Assembly (NCBI GenBank): GCA_945906915.1
Contig: CAMDSI010000032.1
Coordinates: 1-15,444, forward strand
Direction: 5' to 3'
DNA from: Spirosoma fluviale
Lineage (GTDB): Bacteria; Bacteroidota; Bacteroidia; Cytophagales; Spirosomataceae
DNA: 15,444 nucleotides
Within the stretch, counting starts at the first letter, position 1. Each line of letters opens with the position of its first letter. A program made the translations under genes and the position numbers. Below the pieces are notes generated by a model. The model did no database searches. It was not told the origin of the DNA and was given only the letters and a program-made list of their open reading frames with translations. Shown in pieces: positions 1 through 8,300 of this stretch.

Positions 1-274
1 ATAAATTAATGGATGCATCGGTCACCGGACGCCCATCCGAAAACGAGGCATACAACGGATTCATATAGGGTTCGTGCGAAACATATACCTGGCCATCCGA
101 AGACAGGCAAACATCCATTTCGAGTACGGTCACTCCCATCTCTAATGCATGTTGAAATGCGGGTAAAGAGTTCTCTGGATACAAACCCCTGCAACCTCTA
201 TGTCCTTGAATATAAGAAGATTGTCCCATAGCTACTAGATTTACGCACAGTAATAAAAGAAGATAGGTTCTCAT
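1..274 (-). CDS. Glycerophosphodiester phosphodiesterase, secreted (N-terminal part only)
   Basis: This is the first 91 codons of a gene that continues past the left edge. It should hydrolyse glycerophosphodiesters to glycerol-3-phosphate and an alcohol. Residues 1-17 form a signal peptide (MRTYLLLLLC then VNLVAMG). The GDPD core starts at once: GHRGCRG at 24-30, PENSLPAF at 33-40, LEMDV at 51-55 and VSHEP at 65-69. The expected catalytic or metal residues are present: His25, Arg26, Glu34, Glu52, Asp54 and His67. The start codon at 272-274 overlaps the stop of the upstream DUF4296 gene as ATGA, so the pair is probably translationally coupled. The signal peptide points to a periplasmic or exported enzyme, as expected for scavenging phosphate and glycerol from lipid head groups. 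Substrate specificity cannot be judged from this part. Confidence 0.9.
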   Translation of the reverse strand, partial: MRTYLLLLLCVNLVAMGQSSYIQGHRGCRGLYPENSLPAFQHALEMGVTVLEMDVCLSSDGQVYVSHEPYMNPLYASFSDGRPVTDASINL

Positions 275-657
275 GGTTTTTTAGCTGCGGCTTTTTTAAC
301 TGAGGTATTTTTAACCGCCGTATTTTTCTGGCGCTCTTCAATAATCTCATTTACTCGGGTATATAATTTGATAAAGGCGGCTGGGTCTTTCACATAGGAT
401 CCATAACTTTTCGCTACCTGCATCGAATCTAGTCCACGTTTTTTCAACGTCTGCTGAGATAATTCATGATATAAGACCAGTGAGGTGTCGGTATTGCCCA
501 CGTGCAAGTTTTGGATGATAGCTTCATCTATGTGAATATCTGCCAAAACCTGAGCCATCTGCTCCTGCTCTAAACGATCACTCGAGGATTCATTCACACA
601 GGCGCTAAAAGTACCCGCGCTCAAGGCCAAGAAAAGCAATAATAAACCCTTTTTCAT
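271..657 (-). CDS. DUF4296 family lipoprotein
   Basis: A 128-residue protein that I assign to DUF4296, a Bacteroidota family of unknown function. Residues 1-20 form a lipoprotein signal ending in the lipobox-like FSAC, with Cys20 the expected lipidation site. The body has the family pattern of a helix MAQVLADIHIDEAI (about 34-47), a TDTSLVLYHEL segment and a helix ending in YTRVNEIIEER. The C-terminus from about 111 is Lys/Ala rich and holds a small repeat (NTAVK, NTSVK) before KKAAAKKP; it is probably disordered. It is the first gene of a leftward pair with the GDPD gene (4-base overlap). It diverges from the DUF58 gene across a 78-base AT-rich gap. The role is unknown, and the coupling to GDPD is the only functional hint. 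Confidence 0.8.
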   Translation of the reverse strand: MKKGLLLLFLALSAGTFSACVNESSSDRLEQEQMAQVLADIHIDEAIIQNLHVGNTDTSLVLYHELSQQTLKKRGLDSMQVAKSYGSYVKDPAAFIKLYTRVNEIIEERQKNTAVKNTSVKKAAAKKP

Positions 658-723
658 CTTGTAAATATACCCGTAAATTAGAAAGCTTTTAGCTCATTTC
701 ATTCAGATTGGGTAAAAAATAGG

Positions 724-731
724 TAATTTAG
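724..731 (+). promoter_or_regulatory. Possible Bacteroidota -7 promoter box for the DUF58 operon
   Basis: TAATTTAG matches five of the six fixed positions of the Bacteroidota -7 consensus TAnnTTTG. It lies in the 78-base divergent gap (658-735), just before the start of the DUF58 gene. There is no good -33 TTTG at the usual distance; the nearest TTG, at 708-710, is too close. The leader would be very short. This is a weak candidate in AT-rich DNA. Confidence 0.2.
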
Positions 732-735
732 TCTC

Positions 736-1608
736 GTGGATATGGACATCAAAGCCTTCCTGACCCATGTCGTTCAGCTGGAAATTCGCATTAGAAAAGC
801 GATTAACACGCAAATGCATGGAAATTTTTCCTCCGTCTTTAAAGGATCGGGCTTAGAGTTTAGTGACCTTCGCCAGTACCATTATGGAGACGACGTGAGG
901 CACATTGACTGGAACACCTCATCGAAGGGCCATGTTACATTCGTAAAGCTATTTAAGGAGGAAAAAGAACAAACGGTCTTCTTCCTAATTGATGTCAGCG
1001 CCTCGGGTTCTGTGGGTAGACGCGGGAATAGCAAAATCAAAACGTTGAAGGAAGTGGCCGGGGTTTTAGCCTTTGCGGCTATTCAAGAAGCAAGTCACTT
1101 AGGCTTCGTCTGCTTTAGCGATAAAAATGAGAAATATATGCCGGCGGCAATGGGCAAAAAACATGGCTATAAGGTGATTTCAGAACTTTTTCGGGTGGAG
1201 CCGGAGAATACGGCGACGGATTTAAAAGCAGGGCTAACCTTTGCATTGCAGACTTTGAAACGCAAGAGTTTACTGTTTGTTTTATCTGATTTCATCGACG
1301 AAGGTTACGAGGATTTATTGCGAGCAGCGGCATTAAAACACGATTTAGTGGTCTTGCATGCACTCGATAAACAAGAGATAAATTTGCCTTCCATGGGCAT
1401 CATTCCCATTTATGATCCAGAGCGCAAGCGGACTACTTGGGTGAATACCTCCACGCGAGGGTTCAAGAATTTACTCCAACAGCAGGTGAAAAACCGAGGC
1501 GGAGATTTGAAGGAAATGTGCAAGAAATGGCATGCAGATTACGTGGAATTGCGTTCTGGAGAAGATTTCGTGCCGGCTTTAGTGAAACTTTTTAATGCTA
1601 GACGTTAA
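736..1608 (+). CDS. DUF58 domain protein (von Willebrand A-like)
   Basis: A 290-residue soluble protein of the DUF58 family, usually found with MoxR ATPases and Bat proteins in cell-envelope or stress functions. The signature runs over residues 37-65, with GSGLEFSDLRQY followed by GDDVRHIDWN. The vWA-like fold follows: FFLIDVSAS at 82-90 gives a DxSxS metal site (Asp86, Ser88, Ser90), a Thr lies at 161, and LSDFID is at 183-188. The start is GTG at 736 or ATG at 742, two codons later; neither has a Shine-Dalgarno. There is no signal peptide or membrane span. Its stop TAA shares one base with the ATG of the BatD-like gene. A moxR gene normally precedes this family but is absent here, since the leftward DUF4296 gene lies upstream. 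The biochemical role is not established. Confidence 0.88.
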   Translation: MDMDIKAFLTHVVQLEIRIRKAINTQMHGNFSSVFKGSGLEFSDLRQYHYGDDVRHIDWNTSSKGHVTFVKLFKEEKEQTVFFLIDVSASGSVGRRGNSKIKTLKEVAGVLAFAAIQEASHLGFVCFSDKNEKYMPAAMGKKHGYKVISELFRVEPENTATDLKAGLTFALQTLKRKSLLFVLSDFIDEGYEDLLRAAALKHDLVVLHALDKQEINLPSMGIIPIYDPERKRTTWVNTSTRGFKNLLQQQVKNRGGDLKEMCKKWHADYVELRSGEDFVPALVKLFNARR

Positions 1609-2462
1609 TGCAAGAGACGCCATTCATCATTAAGGGAAAGTTTCAGGAGGATTCCGTTGTCATAGGGCAGCCGATTCACTATTCCTTGTATGTGCGTCAT
1701 CCGAAGGGACAAGAGGTATTTTTTCCGAATGCGAACCGGAATTTTGGGTCTTTTGAAACCGTAAAAAGGGAATTCTTTGCAACAAAAACAACGGCCTCCG
1801 GGTCTTTGGATTCTGCCGTATATACCTTGCGTTTATTTAATTTATCACCGGTCCAAAAACTCCAAATTCCCATTTACCTAGTGCAGGAACCGGATTGCAC
1901 GATTATATACCCGGTCGTAGACAGTATTCACTTAAAACGCTTGCTGCCGCATCCGGAACAAATTGATTTAGATTCATTGTACCAAAGCATTCCGATCGAA
2001 CCTATTAGCCCTAAAACAGATCTAAAAAATGTGTTTGCGACAGGGATTAGTCTGTTTATTTTGGCGGGATTGATTTATTGGATTTTTGGCAAAACGATTA
2101 CGACACTATTTCAACGGTACTTATTGTGGAGACGAAGACGGGAATTTAGACGTACTTTTCAGCGCTATACGCGTCAAGTGGCAGGCACGCCTGTGGGTTT
2201 ATCGAATTTAGAGAAAGCCTTTTCTACCTGGAAGAAATATGTAGAGGAATTAACGCAATTGCCATTCACGACCTTTACCTCGAAGGAGATGCTGGATAAT
2301 CTGGCAGATGAGGCGATGGAAAAGGTTTTAAATGAAATGGATTCGGCCATTTATGGAGGGAATTTCTCTGCTAAAACGACGGAATCCGTTCAATATTTAG
2401 ACGCCTTAGCGACAAATTTATACGAAATAGAACAAGAGAAGATCAAGAATAATGAAGTTTAA
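1608..2462 (+). CDS. BatD-like single-span membrane protein
   Basis: A 284-residue protein of a type found between DUF58 and BatA genes in Bacteroidota. The N-terminal 140 residues look beta-rich (for example FIIKGKFQEDSVVIGQPIHY), like the BatD extracytoplasmic domain. One membrane span lies at about 142-160 (VFATGISLFILAGLIYWIF). It is followed by a very basic stretch (RYLLWRRRREFRR), so the positive-inside rule places the C-terminal half in the cytoplasm. That half contains MDSAIYGG near 245-252, which recalls DUF4381-type tails. No signal peptide is seen, and an in-frame TAG at 1599-1601 rules out an upstream start. It shares one base with the DUF58 stop and overlaps batA by 11 bases. It probably partners BatA at the inner membrane (inference). 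Confidence 0.65.
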   Translation: MQETPFIIKGKFQEDSVVIGQPIHYSLYVRHPKGQEVFFPNANRNFGSFETVKREFFATKTTASGSLDSAVYTLRLFNLSPVQKLQIPIYLVQEPDCTIIYPVVDSIHLKRLLPHPEQIDLDSLYQSIPIEPISPKTDLKNVFATGISLFILAGLIYWIFGKTITTLFQRYLLWRRRREFRRTFQRYTRQVAGTPVGLSNLEKAFSTWKKYVEELTQLPFTTFTSKEMLDNLADEAMEKVLNEMDSAIYGGNFSAKTTESVQYLDALATNLYEIEQEKIKNNEV

Positions 2463-3444
2463 TCCGCTCTATTCCTGGCATCAAATACAGGCTTTTTTCA
2501 CCTTTGAGTGGGAGAATGGCTTGTTTTTGTATGGCTTGATTTGGCCGTTTTTGCTTTACTTTATTAAGTACCTTCGCCAGCGGGGAAATCAACCTCGCCT
2601 CGAATTATCATTATCGGTTCCGCTGAAACAAAATCGCCTTTCTTTGGTACTGAGTTATGTGCCTATGATCATTCAGATACTGTGCATTTCGTCTTTGATC
2701 ATCGTGGCGGCTGGGCCTTACCGGGTGATCAAGCACCAAAAGAAACAAGTAGAAGGCATCGACATCGCTCTTGCCTTAGACATTTCTTCTTCCATGCTGA
2801 CGCAGGATATATCGCCTAGTCGATTAGAGACGGCTAAAACGATGGGGACGGAATTCATTCGAAAGCGCAGCCACGATCCTATCGCTTTGGTGGCTTTTGC
2901 GGGCGCTCCCTATTTAGCTAGCCCCATCACCACGGATACGGCCTTTTTATTGCATCAATTAAAGCAATTCCAGACGAAACAAATCGTGGAAGAAGGGACA
3001 GCTTTGGGGGATGCGTTAGGGATGTGTATTAACCAAATCCGCGACAGCGAAAACCCCAAGAAAATCAGTATCCTGATATCTGATGGAAACAATACGGCCG
3101 GAAATTTAGATCCAGCAACCTCCGCAGAACTAGCCAAAAACTTTAACATTAAAGTCTATACCATTGCGGTGGGAAACCAGAAAGCCAGCACTGATCCCGT
3201 AGATGAAAGTACCTTAAGAGAGATCGCAAGCATCACCAAGGGCAAATTTTTCCGGGCTACTAATCGCCAGGCATTGCAACAAATCTTCCAAGAAATTGAT
3301 AAAATGGAAGCTTCGATTGTTAAAACCGTTACTTGGGAAGAACACATCTCCCTTTCTTATTTATTCGCAGAAATTAGCCTCATCCTGTTCTTTGTCAGTT
3401 TGTGGGTTCGATTCAGTTGGATAGGCAACTCTTTAGAAGATTAA
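2452..3444 (+). CDS. batA: BatA-type von Willebrand A membrane protein
   Basis: A 330-residue BatA/BatB-family protein. Two membrane spans lie near the N-terminus (about 23-40 and 66-88), a vWA domain covers roughly 102-285, and a third span lies at about 302-319. The MIDAS metal site is complete: DISSS at 110-114, Thr183 in EEGTALGDAL, and Asp211 in ISDGNNTAG. The ATG at 2452 overlaps the end of the BatD-like gene by 11 bases. Bat proteins were first linked to aerotolerance in Bacteroides, but their molecular role is still poorly defined. The usual batB, batC and batE genes do not follow; ispE starts one base after the stop. The domain between spans 2 and 3 could lie on either face of the membrane. 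In this family it is usually taken to be periplasmic, interacting with BatD-type partners. Confidence 0.87.
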   Translation: MKFNPLYSWHQIQAFFTFEWENGLFLYGLIWPFLLYFIKYLRQRGNQPRLELSLSVPLKQNRLSLVLSYVPMIIQILCISSLIIVAAGPYRVIKHQKKQVEGIDIALALDISSSMLTQDISPSRLETAKTMGTEFIRKRSHDPIALVAFAGAPYLASPITTDTAFLLHQLKQFQTKQIVEEGTALGDALGMCINQIRDSENPKKISILISDGNNTAGNLDPATSAELAKNFNIKVYTIAVGNQKASTDPVDESTLREIASITKGKFFRATNRQALQQIFQEIDKMEASIVKTVTWEEHISLSYLFAEISLILFFVSLWVRFSWIGNSLED

Positions 3445-3445
3445 T

Positions 3446-4249
3446 ATGGTTTTATTTCCGCACGCAAAGATTAATATTGGCTTGTACATCACAAAGAAGC
3501 GCAAGGATGGATTTCACGATTTAGAGACGTGTTTCTTTCCAGTGCCATGGACGGATGTACTAGAGATCAGCCCTTCGGATGAGTTTAGTTTTAGCTCTTC
3601 TGGGCTCGATATTCAGGGAGACATAGAAGATAACCTTTGCTACAAGGCTTATGAGCTACTACGAAAAGAGCATAAAATGCCTCCGGTACATATTCATCTG
3701 CATAAAATCATCCCGATGGGCGCTGGTTTAGGCGGAGGATCATCAGACGCTGCCTTTACACTAAAGGGCTTAAGAGACCTCTTTCAATTACCCTTAACGA
3801 ATGAGGATTTACAACCTTATGCGGCAAAATTAGGCAGCGATTGTGCGTTTTTTCTGTCGAATCAGGCGGCTTTTGGGAAAGGAAAGGGGGACGTGCTGAG
3901 CCCGATTGACGCGAGTCTACAAGGCAAATTCCTCGTTTTATTATACCCTGCCGTGGGTATCTCCACCGCGGAAGCCTATGCGGGCGTGACGCCAGCAAAA
4001 GCTCCGGTAGATCTGCGCAAAGCTATATTGAAAGAGGGTTGGAAAGAGACGATATCGAATGATTTCGAGAAAAGTATCTTCCCGCATTACCCCATATTAG
4101 CATCACTGAAAGAGGAAATGTATGCCTTGGGTGCTAGCTATGCAGCCATGAGCGGATCAGGATCGACCATTTTCGGGATTTTTGACAAAAAAATCGACCC
4201 ACCTGCAGGATGGGCCGATTATACGATCTGGACAGGATTGGTAGATTAA
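3446..4249 (+). CDS. ispE: 4-diphosphocytidyl-2-C-methyl-D-erythritol kinase
   Basis: A 267-residue GHMP-family kinase of the MEP isoprenoid pathway. It uses ATP to phosphorylate the 2-hydroxyl of CDP-methylerythritol. The N-terminal strand FPHAKINIGL carries the conserved Lys8. The ATP-binding GHMP motif PMGAGLGGGSSDAAF is at 90-104. LGSDCAFFL at 129-137 gives the catalytic Asp132; many relatives have Pro where this one has Ala. The C-terminal motif AAMSGSGSTIFGIF is near 231-244. The length is slightly below the roughly 280 residues of the E. coli enzyme. It starts one base after batA stops, so it is probably read from the same transcript although the functions are unrelated. Its TAA overlaps the convergent stop codon of the efflux adaptor. 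Confidence 0.96.
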   Translation: MVLFPHAKINIGLYITKKRKDGFHDLETCFFPVPWTDVLEISPSDEFSFSSSGLDIQGDIEDNLCYKAYELLRKEHKMPPVHIHLHKIIPMGAGLGGGSSDAAFTLKGLRDLFQLPLTNEDLQPYAAKLGSDCAFFLSNQAAFGKGKGDVLSPIDASLQGKFLVLLYPAVGISTAEAYAGVTPAKAPVDLRKAILKEGWKETISNDFEKSIFPHYPILASLKEEMYALGASYAAMSGSGSTIFGIFDKKIDPPAGWADYTIWTGLVD

Positions 4250-5364
4250 TCTTTCGCAAAGATTGCCTCTAAAGCAGAGGCGCCCTTGGTGACTAATTTC
4301 CCGGCTGGTAGTTCTTTCAATAATTTAATTCCAGCAAATTCCGGAGTCGAACTCAAAATCTCCACAGGCACCTGGGCCATCACGCCATTGGCCATTTCTA
4401 CATAGATAAAGCCTCCTTTACCCACGCGAGCCAAACCCGCCTGAGGAATGCTTGGAATCTTCTGTGTACCCACTTTAACACGTGCGCTCACGAATTGACC
4501 CACCGTAAAGTTCTTTTCGTCTGCCTTATTTTCAAAGTGTCCGTGAACGGAAGTCGTGCGATTTGTTAAGTCCACTTGAGGAGCGATAAGGAAGATTTTT
4601 GCTCTGGCTTTTTGGCCCTCTGATTCAAATTCGATAATCTGACCGATGTCTAATTTCCCCAAATCCTTTTCGAATACCTTCAATTCCACGTGCTTATCTT
4701 CCATTCCCACCACCTTAATTAACACATCGGACGGTGTTACGTATTTTCCGATCGCTAGGAATTGATCTTGAATATAGCCGTCGATGGGCGAACGCAAAGT
4801 TAAAACAGAGGAGATATTTCCCTTAGCCAGCGATTTCAAATCACAGCCTAAGACCTCTAGTTTCAAACCCAAAGCCTTCACTTGCGCATTCACATTGCCT
4901 AAATCCGCTTCCGATTGTTGCAACTTTTTCTTCGATCCCACTTCCTCATTCGTTAACACTTGTTGACGTGATTTCTCTGAACTCATAAAAGTCTGAGACG
5001 AAAGTGCCTGCAAGTATTCCTGTTGCATTTGGATGAAATCGAGCGAAGTCAAAGTCGCTAAGGCCTGGCCTTTGGATACCTTTTTACCTGGTAGCAATTC
5101 GTAGGTAGTCTTCACATAACCCGCAATCGGAATCGATATCGAGGCTAAGGAAACCGGTGGTACATCGACCACACCTGTGCATTTCACTTCTGTGGACATA
5201 TCTTTTTCTTCCAAAACACCGAATTCGATGCCAGCGTTGGTTTTTTGTTCCGCCGTTAATTTAATTTCTGACATCGGGGTCTCTTCCGACGTTTCTTCTT
5301 TTTTCGAGCAAGCGACTAAGCTGAATAAAAGGCTTAGCGCTGCAAATGTGAGTAACTTATTCAT
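4246..5364 (-). CDS. Metal-efflux RND periplasmic adaptor lipoprotein (CusB/CzcB type)
   Basis: A membrane-fusion protein of about 372 residues that should link the inner-membrane pump to the outer-membrane factor. I place the start at ATG 5362-5364 rather than the in-frame TTG at 5370. From there the lipoprotein signal MNKLLTFAALSLLFSLVAC has a good lipobox, LVAC, with lipidation at Cys19, followed by an acidic tether (SKKEETSEETP). The lipoyl-like half-motif PIAGYVKTTYELLPGKKVSKG is split by a helical hairpin (IQMQQEYLQALSSQ onward) and completed by LRSPIDGYIQ. A beta-barrel and membrane-proximal domain follow. No Met-rich or His-rich metal-binding extension is visible, so the metal cannot be read from it. 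It overlaps the end of the pump gene by 8 bases and is the last gene of the leftward operon. Confidence 0.92.
   Translation of the reverse strand: MNKLLTFAALSLLFSLVACSKKEETSEETPMSEIKLTAEQKTNAGIEFGVLEEKDMSTEVKCTGVVDVPPVSLASISIPIAGYVKTTYELLPGKKVSKGQALATLTSLDFIQMQQEYLQALSSQTFMSSEKSRQQVLTNEEVGSKKKLQQSEADLGNVNAQVKALGLKLEVLGCDLKSLAKGNISSVLTLRSPIDGYIQDQFLAIGKYVTPSDVLIKVVGMEDKHVELKVFEKDLGKLDIGQIIEFESEGQKARAKIFLIAPQVDLTNRTTSVHGHFENKADEKNFTVGQFVSARVKVGTQKIPSIPQAGLARVGKGGFIYVEMANGVMAQVPVEILSSTPEFAGIKLLKELPAGKLVTKGASALEAIFAKD
4248..4281. terminator. Two abutting hairpins at the convergent ispE/adaptor junction
   Basis: Two perfect inverted repeats lie back to back where the convergent genes meet. The first is AATCTTT, loop CGC, AAAGATT at 4248-4264 (7-bp stem). 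The second is GCCTCT, loop AAAGC, AGAGGC at 4265-4281 (6-bp stem). They fall in the last codons of the adaptor gene and just downstream of the ispE stop. There is no clear T-run on either side, so they do not form a textbook Rho-independent terminator. Their position suggests a bidirectional transcription end or 3'-end stabiliser (inference). Confidence 0.4.
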
Positions 5365-8300
5365 TTCCAATGATTGTTTGACGTGTGATAATCGCCTGGT
5401 TATAGGCGTTTACTTCTTGAATATAACTCTCTCGAATCTGCCAAGCCTGCTGCGTATTTTGCAACATTTCGACGTATTCGATTTCCCCTTGCTGGTAACT
5501 TTTCAGGGCTGTCTTTTCTAATAAAGCCGCCTGCGGGATCGCCGTGGAGGTATAGTAGGCCAAACTCGCCCGGTATTTCGCGACCGCTGCCTCCGCATTC
5601 TTATAATCCGTTTGAATGGCTGACTCCGTTTGAATTTTTTGACTCACAAAAGCCTCCTCTTGTAATTTGGCTGAGGCGATTTTGGCTTTCTGACCCTTCA
5701 TAAAAATTGGGATAGCTAGGCCGGCTTGAACGAAGTTTTGGCCCCCTACCTTTTCAATACTCTGAGAGGTTATACCAAATCGCAAATCAGGTTTCAAGCG
5801 CTCTCTTTCCACGGCTGTTAGCAATTTCCCATGCTCCACTTGCTCAGATAAGAGTTCGATGGTTGGGTTTTTTGACAGATCAAGTCCCGCAGCACTAGAT
5901 TCCATTGTCAGAGATTCCTTGCCTTCGATTTCAAATTCGCCGGGTTCATTAATCCAATAAGCTAGGTTTTGATAGGCCGTTTTTTGATCCGCCTCTAGTG
6001 CGATCCGCTTCTGCTGAAACTCTCTCAAACGGGTTTCTGCCGCCATTAATTCCAGGCGATTCGTCTCGCCTTGTTGGAATTTAATGGTTGCCGCCCGCTT
6101 CATCTGCGTGTATAGGCTATCTTGTGCTTGCAAAAATGCTAGATTTTTTTGCTGTGCTAAAATCTGGTAATAATAGAATTTCACACTCGAAGCCACTAAG
6201 TTTTGGGTGATTTTTAACCGCTTTTCACTCATCACTTTAGCCGAAGTCAAAGCCTTCACCTGTGCCCTCAAAAGTGTAGGCCAAGGAATACTTTGGGACG
6301 CCATCAACGTATAATCCTGACTTGAAGAGGTCTGTGTCTTTCCGTACTGCGCATCGATTGTACTCTTCGGTAATTCTTTACCAGAATTGATAAAGGCTTC
6401 TGAGGTTTTTACGTCTGCGATACCGGTGGCAAGGAGGGCGTTGCGCGTGGAGGCAAGCGTCAAGCAAGTTTTTAAAGAGAGGCGGGGGTCGTCGCTCTGC
6501 GACTTAGTCGACTGCGTCTTAGTCAATGGGTCGTCACTTCGTGACTTAGTCGCCTCCGGCTTAGTCACTGCAAACGAACTAAATGACATCAAGATAAATA
6601 AAACGATCATCCCTAAGCCTTTGGCCTTCAACATCTTTTCTCTACGGCCCATCACGATCGAGTATACGACTGGAATAACGACTAAGGTTAAAAAAGTCGC
6701 GGTGATCAAACCACCGATCACGACCGTCGCTAATGGATGCTGAACTTCCGCTCCAGGCGAGTGACTGAGCGCCATCGGCAAGAAACCTAAAGACGCCACC
6801 GCCGCGGTCATAATCACGGGTCTAAAACGCAATTCCAAGCCTTTCTTCAAACGCTCTTCCACGCCCAAACCTTCCTCAGCTAATTGCTTAAAGTAGGACA
6901 GCAAAACGATTCCATTCAAAACTGCGACACCGAACAGGGCAATAAAACCGATCCCCGCCGAAACCGAGAAGGGCATTCCCCTGAGCCAAAGCGCCACCAC
7001 ACCACCAATCGCTGATAAAGGAATCGCCAAATAAATAATGGCCGCCTCTAAGAAGGATTGGAAGGTAAAGAAAAGCAAGACGAAAATCAGGGCTAAGGCA
7101 ATCGGAACCACCAGCGCTAAACGCGATTTCGCCGCTTGTAAATTTTCAAAAGTTCCGCCGTAGGTCACATAATAACCCGCAGGCAACGTGATTTTGTTCT
7201 TCATGACTTTTTGGATATCGGCTACGACACTTTCCACGTCGCGACCTCTGACATTAATCCCGATCGTGATTCGGCGGTGCGTATTATCACGGGAAATCTC
7301 TAAAGGGGCATTTTCATAACTCACGTCTGCCACTTCTTGCAGTGGAATTTGAGAGCCGGAAGGTAGGTCAATATAGAGTTCGCGCAGGTTTTGGATGTCT
7401 TGTCTGTGAACCGAATCCATCCGCACCACTAAGTCAAAACGTTTCTCCCCTTCCATCACGATCCCCGCCGTTTCACCCGCAAAGGTCATTTTAATAGCGG
7501 AGTTCACCTCGTTTACATTCAAACCATATTGCGCCATCTTCACCCGGTTGTATTTCACCACGAGTTGAGGAATGCCATCGATTTGCTGGACCTTAATATC
7601 GCCTACGCCGTCGATTTGACGAATATATCGGGAGGCCTCAGTCGCGTGACTGAATAATTCCTGTAGGTCTTCTCCAAAAATCTTCACCGCAATATCCGAC
7701 TTCACTCCCGCAATCAGCTCATTAAATCGCATCTGAATCGGTTGTGTGAACTCAAAATTCACTTCTGGAAAGACATCCAATGCTTTATCCATTTTCAGTT
7801 CTAATTCTTCCATGGTCTCCGCATTCTTCCATTCGGATGGATCCTTCAGCTGAATGATCAAATCGCAGGAATTGATCCCCATTGGATCAGTAGGAATTTC
7901 GGATGCCCCGATACGGGAAACGACTTGCTTAATCTCTGATGGAAATTTCTTCATCAGCATCGCTTGGGCGGCGGTGTTGACTTTGATACTTTGGGACAAA
8001 GAGGCATTCGTAGGCAGTAGAGTTTCTACTGCAAAATCACCTTCATTCAGTTCGGGTATGAACTCCCCACCTAAAGTCATAAAGAGTGCACCACTGGCCA
8101 CAAATAGGCCAAAAGCGCCTATAATTACCGATTTGCGTTGCTTCAAAGCCCAATTAATGATGGGTTGATAGCCACGGTATAAAAAGCCCATAATGCGGTC
8201 CGCGATGGTCAACTCATGACTAATTTTCTTGTTCAAAAACAAGGCTGACATCATCGGAACATACGTCAATGATAGAATCAAAGCACCAAAGATGGCGAAA

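Noticed and set aside
6..231. Open frames on both strands at the left edge
   Set aside because: They overlap the GDPD frame, which has clear catalytic motifs and a signal peptide. The two others have no such support.
5365..5370. TTG start for the adaptor, giving MEMNKLL
   Set aside because: The ATG two codons later gives a standard lipoprotein signal peptide and a smaller overlap with the pump gene, so the TTG start is not needed.
6486..6569. Tandem repeat considered as a CRISPR array
   Set aside because: There are only two directly adjacent copies with no spacers, in frame within a coding gene, and no cas genes nearby.
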